From positions 1 to 43,964 of the forward strand of contig JAIPBH010000018.1 of the NCBI GenBank assembly GCA_021739635.1: DNA of 43,964 nucleotides, read 5' to 3'. The position numbers and the translations under genes are program-made. The notes under the pieces were generated by a model. The model saw only the letters and a list, made by a program, of their open reading frames with translations, was not told the DNA's origin and made no database searches. The number at the start of each line of letters is the position of its first letter. Position 1 is the first letter of the stretch. Shown piece by piece: positions 9,350-17,980 of the stretch. The stretch comes from Flavobacteriaceae bacterium. Lineage in GTDB: Bacteria > Bacteroidota > Bacteroidia > Flavobacteriales > Flavobacteriaceae.

Positions 9350-9427
9350 GTTAAAAGTTAAAAGTTAAAAGTTAAAAGTATTTTTTATTTTCATCAACAA
9401 CCAACAACTAATAACCAACAACCAAAC
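9350..9427. repeat. Tandem heptamer (GTTAAAA)x4 and CAACAAC-type repeat
   Basis: Four perfect tandem copies of GTTAAAA occupy 9350-9377. An imperfect repeat of CAACAACCAA/ATAACCAACAACC follows to 9427. The tract fills the ffh-folD intergenic space. It is not a hairpin and does not code for protein. Confidence 0.9.
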
Positions 9428-9435
9428 ATTTTGAT

Positions 9436-10317
9436 ATGATAATTCTAGACGGAAATAAGGTAAGTAATGAGATTAAAGATGAAATTGCTGAGCATGTAAA
9501 AGTAATGATCTCAAAAGGAGAAAAAGTTCCTCATTTGGCTGCAATTTTAGTAGGATCAGATGGTGCTAGTATGACTTATGTAAATGCAAAAGTAAAAGCT
9601 TGCCAGCGCATTGGCTTTAATTCAACACTTATTGAATTGCCGGAATATATTTCTGAAAAAGAATTATTAGATAAAATTAATGATTTAAATACTAATCAAG
9701 ATATTGATGGTTTTATTGTTCAACTTCCTTTGCCAAAACAAATTGATGAACAAAAGGTATTGATGTCTATAAATCCAGATAAAGATGTTGATGGGTTTCA
9801 TCCTTCAAACGTTGGGAAAATGACTTTAGATTTGCCTACTTTTTTACCAGCAACGCCTTATGGAATTATGGAATTGTTAGAGCGCTATCAAGTTGAAACT
9901 TCTGGTAAAAATGTTGTGGTATTGGGTAGAAGTCATATTGTTGGGCGTCCTATTAGTATTTTAATGAGCCAAAAACGAAAAGCAGGAGATGCCACAGTTA
10001 CTGTTGTTCATAGTCGTTCTAAAAATTTATCAGAGATTACTAAAAAAGCAGATATTATTGTAGCAGCTATAGGTATTTCAGAATTTTTAACTGGTGATAT
10101 GGTTAAAGATGATGTTGTGATAGTTGATGTAGGAATTACTCGTGTACCAGATGCTACAAAATCAAATGGATATAGACTTGCAGGTGATGTTGAATTTGAA
10201 AGTGTTAGTAAAAAAGCAAGTTATATTACTCCTGTTCCTGGTGGAGTAGGACCAATGACTATTGCTATGTTACTTAAAAATACATTATTAGCTCGTGAGC
10301 GTCAAAGAGTATTCTAA
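9436..10317 (+). CDS. folD: Bifunctional methylenetetrahydrofolate dehydrogenase/cyclohydrolase FolD
   Basis: Interconverts 5,10-methylene-THF, 5,10-methenyl-THF and 10-formyl-THF in cytosolic one-carbon metabolism. 293 residues. The catalytic motif YVNAK gives Tyr48 and Lys52, with the usual spacing of four. GFIVQLPLP and [14 protein letters not shown] are family signatures. [18 protein letters not shown] begins the NAD(P)-binding Rossmann domain, and [16 protein letters not shown] closes the protein. The ATG at 9436 follows the simple-repeat tract directly; no consensus promoter is evident, so read-through from ffh is possible. It is convergent with the VOC gene, with only 5 bp between stops. 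Confidence 0.97.
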   Translation: MIILDGNKVSNEIKDEIAEHVKVMISKGEKVPHLAAILVGSDGASMTYVNAKVKACQRIGFNSTLIELPEYISEKELLDKINDLNTNQDIDGFIVQLPLPKQIDEQKVLMSINPDKDVDGFHPSNVGKMTLDLPTFLPATPYGIMELLERYQVETSGKNVVVLGRSHIVGRPISILMSQKRKAGDATVTVVHSRSKNLSEITKKADIIVAAIGISEFLTGDMVKDDVVIVDVGITRVPDATKSNGYRLAGDVEFESVSKKASYITPVPGGVGPMTIAMLLKNTLLARERQRVF

Positions 10318-10322
10318 GCTAA

Positions 10323-10745
10323 TTATTTTGCAAATAGTTGAGACAAATCTTTAAAGGCTTTAAATTCTAAAGCATTTCCTGCAGGATCATAAAAAAACAT
10401 GGTAGCTTGTTCACCAACTTGTCCTTTAAAACGAATATAAGGTTCAATGACAAATTGGATATTTTTAGTTTTTAAAGCTTCTGAAAAAGTTTGAAAGTCA
10501 TTCCAAGGTAAAACAACTCCAAAATGTGGTACAGGAACATCTTTTCCGTCAACCGGATTGGTATGTAAAGCTTCATTTGACTTTGGCTTGTAATGAATAA
10601 CTAATTGGTGTCCAAAGAAATTAAAATCTACCCAATGGTCACTGCTTCTACCTTCTTCGCAGTTTAATACGTCTCTATAAAAAACTCTACATTCATCTAA
10701 ATTATGAACAGGAATTGCTAAATGAAAAGGAGAAACTGTTGCCAT
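10323..10745 (-). CDS. VOC-family (glyoxalase/bleomycin-resistance fold) protein
   Basis: 140 residues with paired beta-alpha-beta-beta-beta units. The first begins [22 protein letters not shown] and the second has [10 protein letters not shown]...FSEALK. Potential metal ligands are His8 (FHLAIP), the Glu in ALEFKAF near the C-terminus and the His in [18 protein letters not shown] is the typical closing motif of dioxygenase-like VOC proteins. The substrate is unknown. It is the last gene in its strand run, 5 bp after the pseudouridine synthase gene, so the two are probably co-transcribed. Confidence 0.85.
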   Translation of the reverse strand: MATVSPFHLAIPVHNLDECRVFYRDVLNCEEGRSSDHWVDFNFFGHQLVIHYKPKSNEALHTNPVDGKDVPVPHFGVVLPWNDFQTFSEALKTKNIQFVIEPYIRFKGQVGEQATMFFYDPAGNALEFKAFKDLSQLFAK

Positions 10746-10750
10746 ATTAA

Positions 10751-11518
10751 TTAATTTTTTTGATTTCTTTGTTTTGTTATTGATTCGCTATAGGTTTTAG
10801 TAGAGTCTTCAATCAACACATTAAGTTCTTTTAATTCTTCTTTAGTTAATTCTCTAAATGCTCCAACTGGCATATCAAGTTTAATGTTCATAATTCTAAC
10901 ACGCTTCAATGTTTCTACTTCATAATTTAGGTATTCACACATGCGACGAATTTGCCTGTTTAAGCCTTGCGTTAAAATAATTCTAAATTCAAAAGTATTT
11001 ACTTTTTCAACCTTACATTTTTTAGTTACTCGATCTAAATCTGCCAGTGGAATTCCGCCAGACATGCGTTCTATAAATGTTTGTGAAATGGGCTTGTCAA
11101 CTTTTACTATATATTCTTTTTCATGGTTGTTGCTGGCTCTAAGTATTTTATTTACAATATCTCCATCGTCTGTGAGTAAAATTAAGCCTTCACTGGGTTT
11201 ATCTAATCTTCCTATAGGAAATATGCGTTTCGGATACTTAATAAAATCAATAATATTATCTTTTTCAACACTAGTATCAGTTGTGCAAACAATCCCTACA
11301 GGTTTGTTAAAAGCTAAATAAACAAAAGATTTTTTAGTGTCTGTTATAGGTTTTCCATCAACTTCAACAACATCGCTAAGGCTTATTTTTGTTCCCATTT
11401 CTGGGATAATGCCATTAATAGTAACACGTCCGGCTTCAATAAGTTTATCGGCTTCTCTTCGAGAACAATAGCCTACTTCACTTAAATATTTATTAATTCT
11501 TTTTAATTGCTCTTCCAT
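10751..11518 (-). CDS. rluF: 23S rRNA pseudouridine synthase, RluF/RluB type
   Basis: An RsuA-family enzyme that isomerises uridine in 23S rRNA. 255 residues from the ATG at 11518. An S4 RNA-binding domain comes first ([20 protein letters not shown]). The catalytic domain contains [18 protein letters not shown] with the catalytic Asp. [20 protein letters not shown] is the C-terminal signature, and the arrangement best fits RluF. A longer reading from an in-frame TTG at 11527 is unlikely, because that TTG is the end of a perfect -7 promoter element (11525-11532). The transcript would therefore be leaderless or nearly so. Confidence 0.9.
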   Translation of the reverse strand: MEEQLKRINKYLSEVGYCSRREADKLIEAGRVTINGIIPEMGTKISLSDVVEVDGKPITDTKKSFVYLAFNKPVGIVCTTDTSVEKDNIIDFIKYPKRIFPIGRLDKPSEGLILLTDDGDIVNKILRASNNHEKEYIVKVDKPISQTFIERMSGGIPLADLDRVTKKCKVEKVNTFEFRIILTQGLNRQIRRMCEYLNYEVETLKRVRIMNIKLDMPVGAFRELTKEELKELNVLIEDSTKTYSESITKQRNQKN

Positions 11519-11524
11519 AGTTTG

Positions 11525-11532
11525 CAAAGATA
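11525..11532 (-). promoter_or_regulatory. -7 promoter element (TATCTTTG) abutting rluF start
   Basis: The minus strand reads TATCTTTGCAAACT and then ATG. Only six bases separate the -7 octamer from the start codon. The same 14 bases precede queE at 15957. This decides the rluF start and implies a very short or absent 5' leader. Confidence 0.7.
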
Positions 11533-11538
11533 TGAACT

Positions 11539-12366
11539 TTAGTTGGCAATAAATTCTGAAATGTGCAAGGTTACCGATTTGTGGTTTAGTGAATGACCTA
11601 ATCCTTTTGTAGTGATGAGTTTGCTGTTTTTGTAATTCTGTTTAATAAGAAGCGCATCGTTATATGGTATGACATTGTCATCTTCATCATGAATAATTAA
11701 ACCTTCAGAAGCAATAGTCTCAATATATTTTGCGGTTGAAAATGATTCTGGTAAAGACCCAAATTGCTCTAATATTTCTATGTTAAGTTGTTGGGTAACC
11801 CGTTGGTTATAACTTAACATGTCAGTATATCGTTTTAAAACATCTTTAAAATTTGAAGGCGCTCCTAAGAGCACTAGTTTTTGAATGCTTTTAAATTGGT
11901 ATTTATTCTGAAAAAAAACCGTTGCCATACCACCAACTGAATGTCCAATAATAGTGTTTGGATTGAATTTTTTTGCTGCTTCATTTATAAATTCAGCATA
12001 AAGAAGAGCGTTAAAATAATCACTTCCTGAGTTTCCATGTGCGGGTGCATCTAAAGCGATGATGTTATAATCCTTCTTTTTTAAATGATTTATTAGTGGT
12101 TTCCACCTGCCTGAATTACTTTCCCAGCCATGAACTAATAGTATAGTTTTATTAGTGCCAATCCATCTATAAGTCATTATTTTATATGAATTATAATGAA
12201 GGATTTCTTTGTTAGCAGTTTCTAAAAAATCAAATTGTACTTTGTTGATTTGTCCTTTTCTGGGTTTTGAAAATAATGATAAAGCCTTGTTTGCTGCATA
12301 AGATTTTGATAGATAACTTAACCCATTTATGGATGAGCCAACAAGTTTTATGAGTATAGATTCCAT
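11539..12366 (-). CDS. Alpha/beta-fold hydrolase
   Basis: 275 residues with a canonical serine-hydrolase layout. LVHGWESNSGRW forms the oxyanion-hole HG motif, and GHSVGGMA holds the nucleophile serine. An Asp follows in IIHDEDDNVIPY, and the His is in TKGLGHSLNHK. APAHGNSG is typical of the lipase/esterase subgroup. The substrate is unknown. Its ATG overlaps the TAA of the upstream cupin gene (TAATG), so the two are translationally coupled. No signal peptide is evident, so it is probably cytosolic. Confidence 0.85.
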   Translation of the reverse strand: MESILIKLVGSSINGLSYLSKSYAANKALSLFSKPRKGQINKVQFDFLETANKEILHYNSYKIMTYRWIGTNKTILLVHGWESNSGRWKPLINHLKKKDYNIIALDAPAHGNSGSDYFNALLYAEFINEAAKKFNPNTIIGHSVGGMATVFFQNKYQFKSIQKLVLLGAPSNFKDVLKRYTDMLSYNQRVTQQLNIEILEQFGSLPESFSTAKYIETIASEGLIIHDEDDNVIPYNDALLIKQNYKNSKLITTKGLGHSLNHKSVTLHISEFIAN

Positions 12367-12728
12367 TAATTTTCCCTATTAACACTGTTAATTGAAAAAG
12401 CTGGCGTACAAATTGCTACATATTCACAAGGTTCTGTAAATGGATTGGAGTATTGAACTCTAGTGTTTTTCTCAATTTTAATGGATTGTCCAGCTTCCAA
12501 CACAATTTGTTCTCCTTCAATAATAAATTGTTTTTTTCCTTTGATGATAAAGGTAAATTCATCAAATTCTGGTGTTTGAAAAGGCTCACTCCAACCAGCA
12601 GGCGCAATCATATGTGCTATACTAATTTTTGAATTGCCATCTGTAGCCAAACCAAAATGTTCTTTAATGACTTTGCCATCATTGGTTGGTACTATAAATG
12701 GGTTATTTTGAATGGTATATTTTTTCAT
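12366..12728 (-). CDS. Small cupin-domain protein
   Basis: 120 residues forming a single cupin barrel: HMIAPAGW, FDEFTFIIKGKKQFIIEGE, then LEAGQSIKIEKNTRVQYSNP. Conserved metal-binding histidines of classical cupins are mostly replaced (FDEF, VQYSNP), so catalysis is doubtful and a binding role is possible. It is coupled to the downstream hydrolase by a one-base overlap and starts 5 bp after the end of the YitT-like gene. This suggests an operon of YitT-like protein, cupin and hydrolase. Confidence 0.75.
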   Translation of the reverse strand: MKKYTIQNNPFIVPTNDGKVIKEHFGLATDGNSKISIAHMIAPAGWSEPFQTPEFDEFTFIIKGKKQFIIEGEQIVLEAGQSIKIEKNTRVQYSNPFTEPCEYVAICTPAFSINSVNREN

Positions 12729-12733
12729 TTCAA

Positions 12734-13708
12734 TTAGTTTTTCATGGGCTTACGCTTAATCATGCCACCTTTTAAATCCTTAACAATGCCCATAATTACA
12801 AATGCATTTTTATCAATTTTATCTATTTCTGTTTGTAATTTGGCAAGTTCTAATCTGGTTACTACAGTGTAAATAATATCTTTGTCATAGCTTTTGCCGT
12901 GAGCTCCAAAACCACCTTTACCTGCATAAATAGTACAAGCTCTTCTTAGTTTTTCAATAAGCATAATTCTTATAGTTTCATGATGGTTTGATATAATAGT
13001 AACACCTACATATTCTTCAACGCCATCCACAACAAAATCAACTGTTTTGGCTGCTGCTAAGTAGGTTAAAATAGCATATAGAGCAGTTTCAACCGAAAGA
13101 ATATAAGCTCCAAAAGAAAAAATAATGATATTGATTATAAGTAAAACATCACCAATAGTTAATGATAGTTTCCTGCTTAAAAAAATAGCTAGAACTTCTG
13201 TGCCATCAATGACACTTCCGCCACGCATAGACATTCCAATTCCTAAACCTAAAAAGAAACCACCAAAAACTGCAATAAGTAATTTATCTTCTGTAATTAT
13301 AGGATAATCAACATAATGTACTACAATAGCTAATAATGAAATAGCTAAAATACTTCTGATGGCAAACTTTAAATTAAATGTTTTTGAGGCCAGAATTATA
13401 AACGGAATGTTAACTAAAATCAATAAATAGCTTAAATCTATTTTAGTGGTATTTTCTAATAATAAAGAAATACCTGTTGCGCCACCATCAATAAATTGAT
13501 TTGGAAGCAAAAAGCCTTTTAATCCAAAACCGGCTGCAAAAACACCAATAACAACATAAATAGACTCTTTAATCGTATGTGATAACTCTACTTGTAAACT
13601 TCTTACTATTGGAAGAATCTGTTCATCATTTACTGTAGTTGAACCCTGTTTAATTTTTATTTTTTTACGGGCAATATCTACTAATATTTTTGAGATGAAT
13701 GGATTCAT
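12734..13708 (-). CDS. YitT-family membrane protein with DUF2179 domain
   Basis: 324 residues. After about 50 soluble residues there are five or six membrane segments (for example YVVIGVFAAGFGLKGFLLP, YLLILVNIPFIILAS, LLIAVFGGFFLGLGIGM, IIIFSFGAYILSVETAL). FIDGGATGISLLL and MRGGSVIDGTEVLAI are the repeated glycine-rich motifs of the family. A C-terminal cytosolic DUF2179 domain (about 235-320) contains TIYAGKGGFGAHGKSYD and YTVVTRLELAKL. The family is widespread and its transport role, if any, is unestablished. The roughly 45-residue N-terminal extension is longer than in Bacillus relatives. Confidence 0.88.
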   Translation of the reverse strand: MNPFISKILVDIARKKIKIKQGSTTVNDEQILPIVRSLQVELSHTIKESIYVVIGVFAAGFGLKGFLLPNQFIDGGATGISLLLENTTKIDLSYLLILVNIPFIILASKTFNLKFAIRSILAISLLAIVVHYVDYPIITEDKLLIAVFGGFFLGLGIGMSMRGGSVIDGTEVLAIFLSRKLSLTIGDVLLIINIIIFSFGAYILSVETALYAILTYLAAAKTVDFVVDGVEEYVGVTIISNHHETIRIMLIEKLRRACTIYAGKGGFGAHGKSYDKDIIYTVVTRLELAKLQTEIDKIDKNAFVIMGIVKDLKGGMIKRKPMKN

Positions 13709-13717
13709 ATTTTAAAT

Positions 13718-14281
13718 TTAATCGGTTTTATTCCAGTTTAAGAAAAAGAACTTGATTTTAGCATTATCAGGAATATGTACTGCTTCAATTTTTAAACTCA
13801 TATCAAATCGCATATTGGCTGGTAATTCTTTTTTATCTATGGTAAAAGAGGCGTTAATTTCATTTACGGTTACAACTATTGAATTAATTAAATTATCAAT
13901 TCTTGTTATTTTATAATTGTTGGCAATATCTTTAAAGCTGCTTTCTGTAGATAGTTTTTTGTCTGTTTTAAATCTTGGGTCAAAAACACGTACACTTTGA
14001 ATGTATGATGTTGAATCTGATGGGTTTCTAGGACTAATACTTAATAATTTTTTTCCGCCTTTTTCAAAAATTTCTATATCATTAATGTTTCTGGTAAACT
14101 CTGTATCATTAAGGCTTTTAACTATGGAATCTTTAGAAAAAATAGCTTTAAGATCTTTTACTTGTGTAGAATCTGTTAATAGGCCAATGTGTTGTTTTCC
14201 TATTTGAAAAGGATCTTGCTCTTTGCTACAACTAGCAAATATTAAAGACAAAATAGTTAAATATAAAAATGATTTATTCAT
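13718..14281 (-). CDS. Lipoprotein of unknown function
   Basis: 187 residues. A lipoprotein signal ends in the lipobox FASC (Cys18). The rest looks like a small mixed alpha/beta periplasmic domain (IGLLTDSTQVKDLKAIF; IEIFEKGGKKLLSISP; IQSVRVFDPRFKTDKKLS), repeated in pattern across the protein. I do not recognise a family. It starts 37 bp after the HerA-type ATPase gene and ends 9 bp before the YitT-like gene, so it belongs to the same minus-strand run. Confidence 0.7.
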   Translation of the reverse strand: MNKSFLYLTILSLIFASCSKEQDPFQIGKQHIGLLTDSTQVKDLKAIFSKDSIVKSLNDTEFTRNINDIEIFEKGGKKLLSISPRNPSDSTSYIQSVRVFDPRFKTDKKLSTESSFKDIANNYKITRIDNLINSIVVTVNEINASFTIDKKELPANMRFDMSLKIEAVHIPDNAKIKFFFLNWNKTD

Positions 14282-14318
14282 ATAAAAACGGAGATATTTA
14301 AAATTGAAATTACTTGTT

Positions 14319-15866
14319 TTATTTCCTCATAACTTTGGTTAAAATACCAAAAACACTTCTAATAAAGGTGGCACTTGTAAGAACTTTAACAACTGGATTT
14401 ATGGCAGTACTTCTTCTACTTGAGCTAGAGCTTTTTGCTTTTTCTTTTAATACTGCTTTTTCAAGAGCTTCTTTTTCTAGCCTAGCTTTTTCTTTGGCAT
14501 CTTCAGCTTCAGCACGTTCTATTTTTTCGTTAAGCATTTCATAGGCACTTTCTCTATCAATAGTTTGGTTATATTTTTTAACCAGTTTTGATTTGATAAG
14601 AAGGGCATTTAATTCAGAATCTGTTAAAATATCCATTCTGCTCATAGGCGCTCGCATCATAGCAGCAGCAAGAGGTGTTGGTCTTCCTTTTTCATCAAGA
14701 GCAGAAACTAAGGCTTCTCCAGTACCTAAAGATGTTAGTACTTTTGTAGTATCATAATAGTCAGAATCTGGATAGTTTTGCGCCGCAAGTTTAATAGCTT
14801 TTCTATCATTAGCGGTAAAAGCACGCAATGCATGCTGTATTTTTAAACCTAACTGACTTAATACAGCTTCTGGCACATCGGTTGGGTTTTGAGTAACAAA
14901 ATACAAACCTACACCTTTACTTCTAATCAACTTTACAATGCTTTCTATTTGATTAAGTAGTGCTTTTGAAGCTTCATTAAATATTAAATGGGCTTCATCA
15001 ATAAAAATAATAAGTTCAGGTCTATCTGCATCGCCTTGTTCAGGAAATGTTGAATATATTTCTGCTAATAAACTCAACATAAAGGTTGAAAACAGTTTTG
15101 GTCTATCTTGAATATCTGTTAATCTAATAATGTTTATATAACCTCTACCATCTTCATCAATTCGTAATAAATCATTGACTTCAAAAGAAGTTTCTCCAAA
15201 AAATAAATCGGCACCTTGTTGCTCTAATTCTACAACTTTACGTAAAATGGAACCTGTTGAAGCCGTAGAAATATGCCCATAAGCTTCTCCAAATTCTTCT
15301 TTTCCTTCTTGAGTGGTATATTGTAATATTTTTTTGAAATCTTTTAAATCAAGTAGTGGCATTTTGTTGTCGTCACAATATTTAAAAATAACAGCCACAA
15401 CACCAGATTGCGCTTCAGATAAATCTAAGATTCTTGATAATAAAACAGGACCAAACTCACTAACAGTTGCTCTTAAACGTACACCATCTTGTTCTGATAA
15501 AGTCAATACTTCAACAGGAAAACTTTTTGATTCAAAAGGAATACCAATTTTTGCATGGCGTTCATCAATTTTAGGATGACCTGGGCTTGGTTGAGCCAAA
15601 CCACTTAAATCTCCTTTAATATCCATAAGCAATACAGGAATACCTTTATCGCTTAAATTTTCAGCAAGAACTTGTAGAGATTTGGTTTTTCCGGTTCCGG
15701 TAGCTCCGGCAATTAAACCGTGTCTGTTTAAAGTTTTTAATGGAATTTTTACAAGTGCATTGGTAATAGTTTCACCATCTAACATAGCAGCACCAACAGG
15801 AATAAAATCTCCTTTGCAAATATTACCTTCGGTTATATAATTAAAAAATGTTTCCTTATTACTCAT
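14319..15866 (-). CDS. HerA-like / DUF853 P-loop ATPase
   Basis: 515 residues. Walker A is GATGTGKT at residues 54-61, Walker B is in IIFIDEAHLIF, and a QNPTDVPEAVLSQLG sensor-like motif follows. The family resembles HerA/FtsK-type translocases and was named helicase HerA-like or DUF853. Its cellular job is not settled. The C-terminal 90 residues are a charged coiled coil (ERAEAEDAKEKARLEKEALE), then a serine-rich linker and a hydrophobic end (VKVLTSATFIRSVFGILTK). That end could dock to the membrane or to a partner. It is divergent from queE, with 105 bp between starts. Confidence 0.85.
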   Translation of the reverse strand: MSNKETFFNYITEGNICKGDFIPVGAAMLDGETITNALVKIPLKTLNRHGLIAGATGTGKTKSLQVLAENLSDKGIPVLLMDIKGDLSGLAQPSPGHPKIDERHAKIGIPFESKSFPVEVLTLSEQDGVRLRATVSEFGPVLLSRILDLSEAQSGVVAVIFKYCDDNKMPLLDLKDFKKILQYTTQEGKEEFGEAYGHISTASTGSILRKVVELEQQGADLFFGETSFEVNDLLRIDEDGRGYINIIRLTDIQDRPKLFSTFMLSLLAEIYSTFPEQGDADRPELIIFIDEAHLIFNEASKALLNQIESIVKLIRSKGVGLYFVTQNPTDVPEAVLSQLGLKIQHALRAFTANDRKAIKLAAQNYPDSDYYDTTKVLTSLGTGEALVSALDEKGRPTPLAAAMMRAPMSRMDILTDSELNALLIKSKLVKKYNQTIDRESAYEMLNEKIERAEAEDAKEKARLEKEALEKAVLKEKAKSSSSSRRSTAINPVVKVLTSATFIRSVFGILTKVMRK

Positions 15867-15956
15867 TCTGTTTAATTTTGTATAAAAATAACTATTCCAA
15901 ATTTAATTCATACAAACAAGATAAATAAAACTATCAACATTTAGTAAGCAAAATAG

Positions 15957-15964
15957 TATCTTTG
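15957..15964 (+). promoter_or_regulatory. -7 promoter element (TATCTTTG) abutting queE start
   Basis: The plus strand reads TATCTTTGCAAACTT and then ATG at 15972, with seven bases between octamer and start codon. It is identical over 14 bases to the module before rluF. The transcript is expected to have almost no leader. Confidence 0.7.
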
Positions 15965-15971
15965 CAAACTT

Positions 15972-16601
15972 ATGAATAAAGAGATTAAAAAATTAGTTGA
16001 AAAAGGCGAAATGCTTCCGTTAATGGAAGAGTTTTACACCATTCAGGGTGAAGGATTTCATAAAGGAACAGCTGCTTATTTTATTAGAGTTGGAGGTTGT
16101 GATGTGGGCTGTCATTGGTGTGATGTGAAAGAAAGTTGGAATGCCGATTTGCATCCGCCAACTGAGGTTATAAAAATTGTTGAAAACGCTAAAAAATATA
16201 GTGATACGATAGTAATTACTGGTGGCGAACCTTTAACTTGGGATATGACTGTATTAACTACAAAACTAAAGGCAGAAGGCATGAAAGTTCATATTGAAAC
16301 CTCTGGTGCTTATAAATTAACTGGAGTTTGGGACTGGATTTGTTTGTCTCCTAAAAAACTTAAATTGCCTACTGAAGAAGTTTATAAAAAGGCTGACGAA
16401 CTTAAGGTTATAGTATTTAATAAAGACGATTTTAGATTTGCAGAAGAGCAAGCAAAAAGAGTAAATAAAAATTGTATTTTATACTTACAGCCAGAATGGA
16501 GTAAACGAGATAAAGTGATTCCAGAAATTGTAGATTATGTGATGAAGCATCCTAAATGGAAAGTATCTTTACAAACCCATAAATATTTAAATATACCATA
16601 A
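15972..16601 (+). CDS. queE: 7-carboxy-7-deazaguanine synthase QueE
   Basis: A radical-SAM enzyme that contracts 6-carboxy-tetrahydropterin to 7-carboxy-7-deazaguanine, the third step to queuosine. 209 residues. The cluster motif CX3CX2C is Cys43-Cys47-Cys50 in GGCDVGCHWCD. Other landmarks are the substrate-binding FYTIQGEGFHKGTAAYFIR, TGGEPLTW as the SAM-binding GGE motif, and LSPKKLKLP followed by LQPEWS. It is a single gene here; other queuosine genes are not in the window. It is convergent with the YCF48-type gene. Confidence 0.95.
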   Translation: MNKEIKKLVEKGEMLPLMEEFYTIQGEGFHKGTAAYFIRVGGCDVGCHWCDVKESWNADLHPPTEVIKIVENAKKYSDTIVITGGEPLTWDMTVLTTKLKAEGMKVHIETSGAYKLTGVWDWICLSPKKLKLPTEEVYKKADELKVIVFNKDDFRFAEEQAKRVNKNCILYLQPEWSKRDKVIPEIVDYVMKHPKWKVSLQTHKYLNIP

Positions 16602-16602
16602 T

Positions 16603-16637
16603 AAAAAACGTTTTTGAAATTTTCCAGGCGTTTTTTA
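16603..16637. terminator. Possible bidirectional terminator between queE and the YCF48-type gene
   Basis: AAAAAACG (16603-16610) can pair with CGTTTTTT (16629-16636) around an 18-base loop. The site lies between convergent genes. The stem is weak and mostly A-T, so the call is tentative. Confidence 0.4.
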
Positions 16638-16664
16638 GGATTAGTCAAAACCGAATTTTTTAAT

Positions 16665-17942
16665 TTATTCTTTTATAAATTTTAAAGATTCTCTCATAAA
16701 ATTATTATGAAAATTCACAAAGTAAGTGCCCGAAGCTAAATTCCCAACATAAAAGGAATACTCTTTTTCTGTATTTGAAGTAAGGATAGATTCTCTTGAT
16801 AATTGTTTTATAAACTGGCCATTCATGTTGTAAAGTTCAATAAGAATGTTATCTGCTTTTTCAAAATTGATGTTAAATTCTAAATATGATTTTACAGGAT
16901 TATTTTTCATTGAAATTTTTAATGAAGCCCCTTTTTGATTGTTAGCAGTATTTGAAGATAAAGTTTCGGTTGTAAATTTATAAATTGAAGTGCCTGATGC
17001 ATATGCTAATGTGTTATTTATTAAGAAAATTCTATTTAAATTGCCTCCAATGTTTAAATTGGTCCAGGTTTGTCCGCCATTCAATGTTTCATAAAAACCT
17101 GTGGTATGTCCACCCATCCAACCATGGTTTTCGTCTAAAAAACCAACAGCTTGAATATCAGTTTCAGGAGCATTAAAGCTATTCCAAGTTATTCCAGCAT
17201 CAGTAGATTTTATGAGCTTTCCAAGATTAGGTGTTACTGATTCAACAGAACCAAAAATCACATTATTATTAGCTTCTAAAATCTGTAATTTCCAAACATA
17301 TTCACCCACAATATTAGAATTAAATATTTCAGTCCAAGTAATTCCTCCATCTGTAGTTTTTAAAATAGTACCACCATTATTATTTCTTCCAGAAACAAAT
17401 CCAATATTTTCATTTAAAAAATATATTTCAACCAAAGCGTTTGCATAAGCAGACATATCAATGTAATTCCATGAAGCACCACTATCTGTAGATTTTATAA
17501 TATACGCAGGTGTGAAATAGGCTCCACAGCCGTAAATGGTTGATGTACCCACAGCATCTAAACCACAAATAGCTGCGGGATAAGGTGTGATGTTATTAAC
17601 ACGATTCCAAGTGTTTCCGCCATCAAGAGTTTTAAAAAATGCGTTGTTTAAAGTTCCTAGAAACCCAATATCATTATTCAAAAATTCAATATTTCTAAAA
17701 TAATGATGACTTCCTAGTGTAGATTCATTTAACTGCTCATTCCAATTTTTACCACCATCTATGGTTTTATAAACCGCAGCATAATAGCCATTTGCCGCCC
17801 AACCAATATTTTCGTCAATAAAAAAAACATCATCAAAACGTTGGTTGTTGGTGTTGGAAATTATATTTGGCAATGGTTGCCATGTGGCTTGCGCAGATAC
17901 ATTCAAACATAAAAGTAAACAGATGAAGCATAAAAGTCTCAT
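16665..17942 (-). CDS. Secreted YCF48/BNR-repeat protein with type IX sorting domain
   Basis: 425 residues. The signal peptide ends near NVSAQA. About six repeats of the form KT.DGG.TW (TIDGGKNWNEQ, TLDGGNTWNRV, STDSGASWNYI, TTDGGITWTEI, STDAGITWNSF, TLNGGQTWTNL) alternate with NIGW/NIGF turns. This is the pattern of the YCF48 (photosystem assembly-like) beta-propeller. The last 80 residues (SMKNNPVKSYLEFNI...LYNMNGQFIKQL...ASGTYFVNF) form a type A C-terminal domain for export by the type IX secretion system. A surface or extracellular location is likely; the partner is unknown. Confidence 0.88.
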   Translation of the reverse strand: MRLLCFICLLLCLNVSAQATWQPLPNIISNTNNQRFDDVFFIDENIGWAANGYYAAVYKTIDGGKNWNEQLNESTLGSHHYFRNIEFLNNDIGFLGTLNNAFFKTLDGGNTWNRVNNITPYPAAICGLDAVGTSTIYGCGAYFTPAYIIKSTDSGASWNYIDMSAYANALVEIYFLNENIGFVSGRNNNGGTILKTTDGGITWTEIFNSNIVGEYVWKLQILEANNNVIFGSVESVTPNLGKLIKSTDAGITWNSFNAPETDIQAVGFLDENHGWMGGHTTGFYETLNGGQTWTNLNIGGNLNRIFLINNTLAYASGTSIYKFTTETLSSNTANNQKGASLKISMKNNPVKSYLEFNINFEKADNILIELYNMNGQFIKQLSRESILTSNTEKEYSFYVGNLASGTYFVNFHNNFMRESLKFIKE

Positions 17943-17980
17943 GAAATATATGATAAGTATTTAGTTGTAAATTTAAGGAG

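Noticed and set aside
9350-9377. (GTTAAAA)x4 as a CRISPR-like array
   Set aside because: The copies are directly adjacent with no spacers and no cas gene is present; it is a simple tandem repeat.
11519-11527. TTG start nine bases upstream of the rluF ATG
   Set aside because: The TTG is the last part of the -7 promoter octamer, so it would not be in the transcript.
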